A DNA stretch of 5,914 nucleotides, taken from positions 1-5,914 of the forward strand of contig CAJMBB010000121.1 of assembly GCA_905211615.1 (NCBI GenBank), read 5' to 3'. Origin of the DNA: an uncultured Collinsella sp. Its GTDB lineage: Bacteria; Actinomycetota; Coriobacteriia; Coriobacteriales; Coriobacteriaceae. Position numbers and translations under genes: made by a program. Positions 5,002-5,914 of the stretch are shown here, in pieces. How positions within the stretch are numbered: position 1 is the first letter of the stretch; every line of letters begins with the position of its first letter. Under the pieces are notes generated by a model, which was given only the letters and a program-made list of their open reading frames with translations, was not told where the DNA came from and ran no database searches.

Positions 5002-5029
5002 ATTATCAACCCCAGTAGATGGAGTTCAA
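5002..5029 (-). promoter_or_regulatory. Possible promoter of the cobO-type gene
   Basis: On the minus strand TTGAAC (5029-5024, 4/6) and GATAAT (5007-5002, 5/6) are 16 bases apart and would give a leader of about 54 bases. The -35 lies in the ribosome-binding stretch of ftsH, so the divergent units share this DNA. I found no equally good rightward promoter for ftsH; TATTCT at 4989-4994 is a possible -10 without a clear -35. Confidence 0.35.
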
Positions 5030-5033
5030 GCAG

Positions 5034-5914
5034 ATGGAGATGGATGACAACAAGCGTAGACGGAATATGATCCTCTACGTGCTCATCGCCTTCGTCGTCT
5101 ACCTCGTGCTCTCGACCGTTCTGTTCCCCAACATCGGTCACACGCAGCAGATTACGGAGACCGATTACTCGACGTTTGTGAAAGCGCTCGACAAGAAGAG
5201 CGGCGAAAAGGTCGAGTACAACACCGACGACTATACGATTTATTACACCAAGAAGGGCGAGGACGAGAACATCGCCTATAAGACGACCGGTGTGCCGAAT
5301 GATGCAGGCTTTACCGATCGCGTGCTTGAGTCTGGCGCTTCGCTGGAGTCGGTCGTTCCCGATAAAAACTCGGGTTTGATGACCTACTACCTGCTCACAC
5401 TCATTCTTCCCATGGCGATTTTCTTCCTCATTGGTTGGTGGCTCAACCGCCGCATGAAGAAGGCCATGGGTGATGACGGCCCGTCGATGAACTTTGGCGG
5501 CGGCGGTTTTGGCGGCGGCGGACTGGGTAAGTCCGGCGCGCGCGTGATTGCCTCCAAGGACGTGGGCGTGACCTTTAAGGATGTCGCCGGCCAGGAAGAG
5601 GCCAAGGAGTCTCTCAAGGAGGTCGTCGACTTTCTGGAGAAGCCGCAGCGCTACGAGGAGATTGGCGCCAAGCTGCCGCGCGGTGCTCTCCTTGTTGGCC
5701 CTCCGGGTACCGGTAAGACCCTGCTTGCCAAGGCTGTTGCCGGCGAGGCCGGTGTTCCGTTCTTTAGCATTTCGGGCTCTGAGTTCGTTGAGATGTTTGT
5801 TGGTCGCGGCGCTGCTAAGGTGCGTGACCTGTTTAAGCAGGCCAAGGAAAAGGCCCCGTGTATCGTCTTTATCGACGAGATCGATACCATCGGCAAGAAG
5901 CGCGATGGCGGCGG
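5034..5914 (+). CDS. ftsH: ATP-dependent zinc metalloprotease FtsH (3' truncated by window end)
   Basis: FtsH is a membrane-anchored AAA+ protease that forms hexamers and degrades membrane and short-lived cytoplasmic proteins. The window holds the first 293 codons; the frame is still open at the edge. Order of parts: a basic N terminus (DDNKRRRN, 4-11), TM1 (about 12-31), an extracytoplasmic domain (about 33-115), TM2 (about 117-137, YYLLTLILPMAIFFLIGWWL), a glycine-rich linker NFGGGGFGGGGLG (153-165), then the AAA+ domain. That domain shows FKDVAGQEEAKESLKEVVDF (181-200), Walker A GPPGTGKT (222-229), pore loop FVEMFVGRGAAKVRDLF (251-267) and Walker B CIVFIDEID (276-284). The second region of homology and the HExxH zinc site lie outside. 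An in-frame stop at 5016 bounds the start. I prefer ATG 5034, with GGAG (5021-5024) 9 bases upstream; ATG 5019 has no ribosome site and ATG 5040 has one almost touching it. The pore loop has Arg where FVGVGA is usual. Confidence 0.95.
   Translation, partial: MEMDDNKRRRNMILYVLIAFVVYLVLSTVLFPNIGHTQQITETDYSTFVKALDKKSGEKVEYNTDDYTIYYTKKGEDENIAYKTTGVPNDAGFTDRVLESGASLESVVPDKNSGLMTYYLLTLILPMAIFFLIGWWLNRRMKKAMGDDGPSMNFGGGGFGGGGLGKSGARVIASKDVGVTFKDVAGQEEAKESLKEVVDFLEKPQRYEEIGAKLPRGALLVGPPGTGKTLLAKAVAGEAGVPFFSISGSEFVEMFVGRGAAKVRDLFKQAKEKAPCIVFIDEIDTIGKKRDGG

Noticed and set aside
4942..5033. Cobalamin riboswitch upstream of the cobO-type gene
   Set aside because: The gap is only about 92 bases, no B12-box-like core is seen, and the aptamer alone needs roughly 200 bases.

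Overview
The window reads as a chromosomal housekeeping segment from a fairly GC-rich bacterium. My best guess is Collinsella or another member of the Coriobacteriia (Actinomycetota). That is an inference from the look of the proteins (ThyA and FolA variants, FtsH) and from the intergenic palindrome with GGGGACGGAGGA cores; no marker such as 16S rRNA is present. I see no rRNA, tRNA, CRISPR array, insertion sequence or phage gene.

Layout from left to right. Positions 43-276 (minus) hold a small DUF134/UPF0251 helix-turn-helix gene whose 3' end departs from the family and is probably frame-broken. Positions 277-494 form a divergent control region with two near-identical palindromes around ACATATGT, a third palindrome, and a further inverted repeat over the -35 of the next operon. 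Positions 495-1871 (plus) hold thyA and folA, 9 bases apart, ending in a hairpin terminator. Positions 1981-2895 (plus) encode a SpoU/TrmH-type RNA methyltransferase. Positions 3021-4370 (plus) encode a MATE transporter with a GTG start. Positions 4456-4941 (minus) encode a short CobO/BtuR-type corrinoid adenosyltransferase. The MATE and cobO genes converge on a 91-base inverted repeat whose outermost bases form both stop codons. ftsH starts near 5034 (plus), diverges from cobO, and runs off the right edge after about 293 codons.

The clearest functional unit is thyA-folA: ThyA converts dUMP to dTMP and oxidises methylene-tetrahydrofolate to dihydrofolate, which FolA reduces back. The other genes look like independent units (RNA modification, efflux, cofactor adenosylation, membrane proteolysis). 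No novel multi-gene system is visible. The items most worth a second look are the control region at 289-441, the symmetrical inverted repeat at 4368-4458, the non-canonical residues in MATE, CobO and FolA, and the disrupted end of the DUF134 gene.
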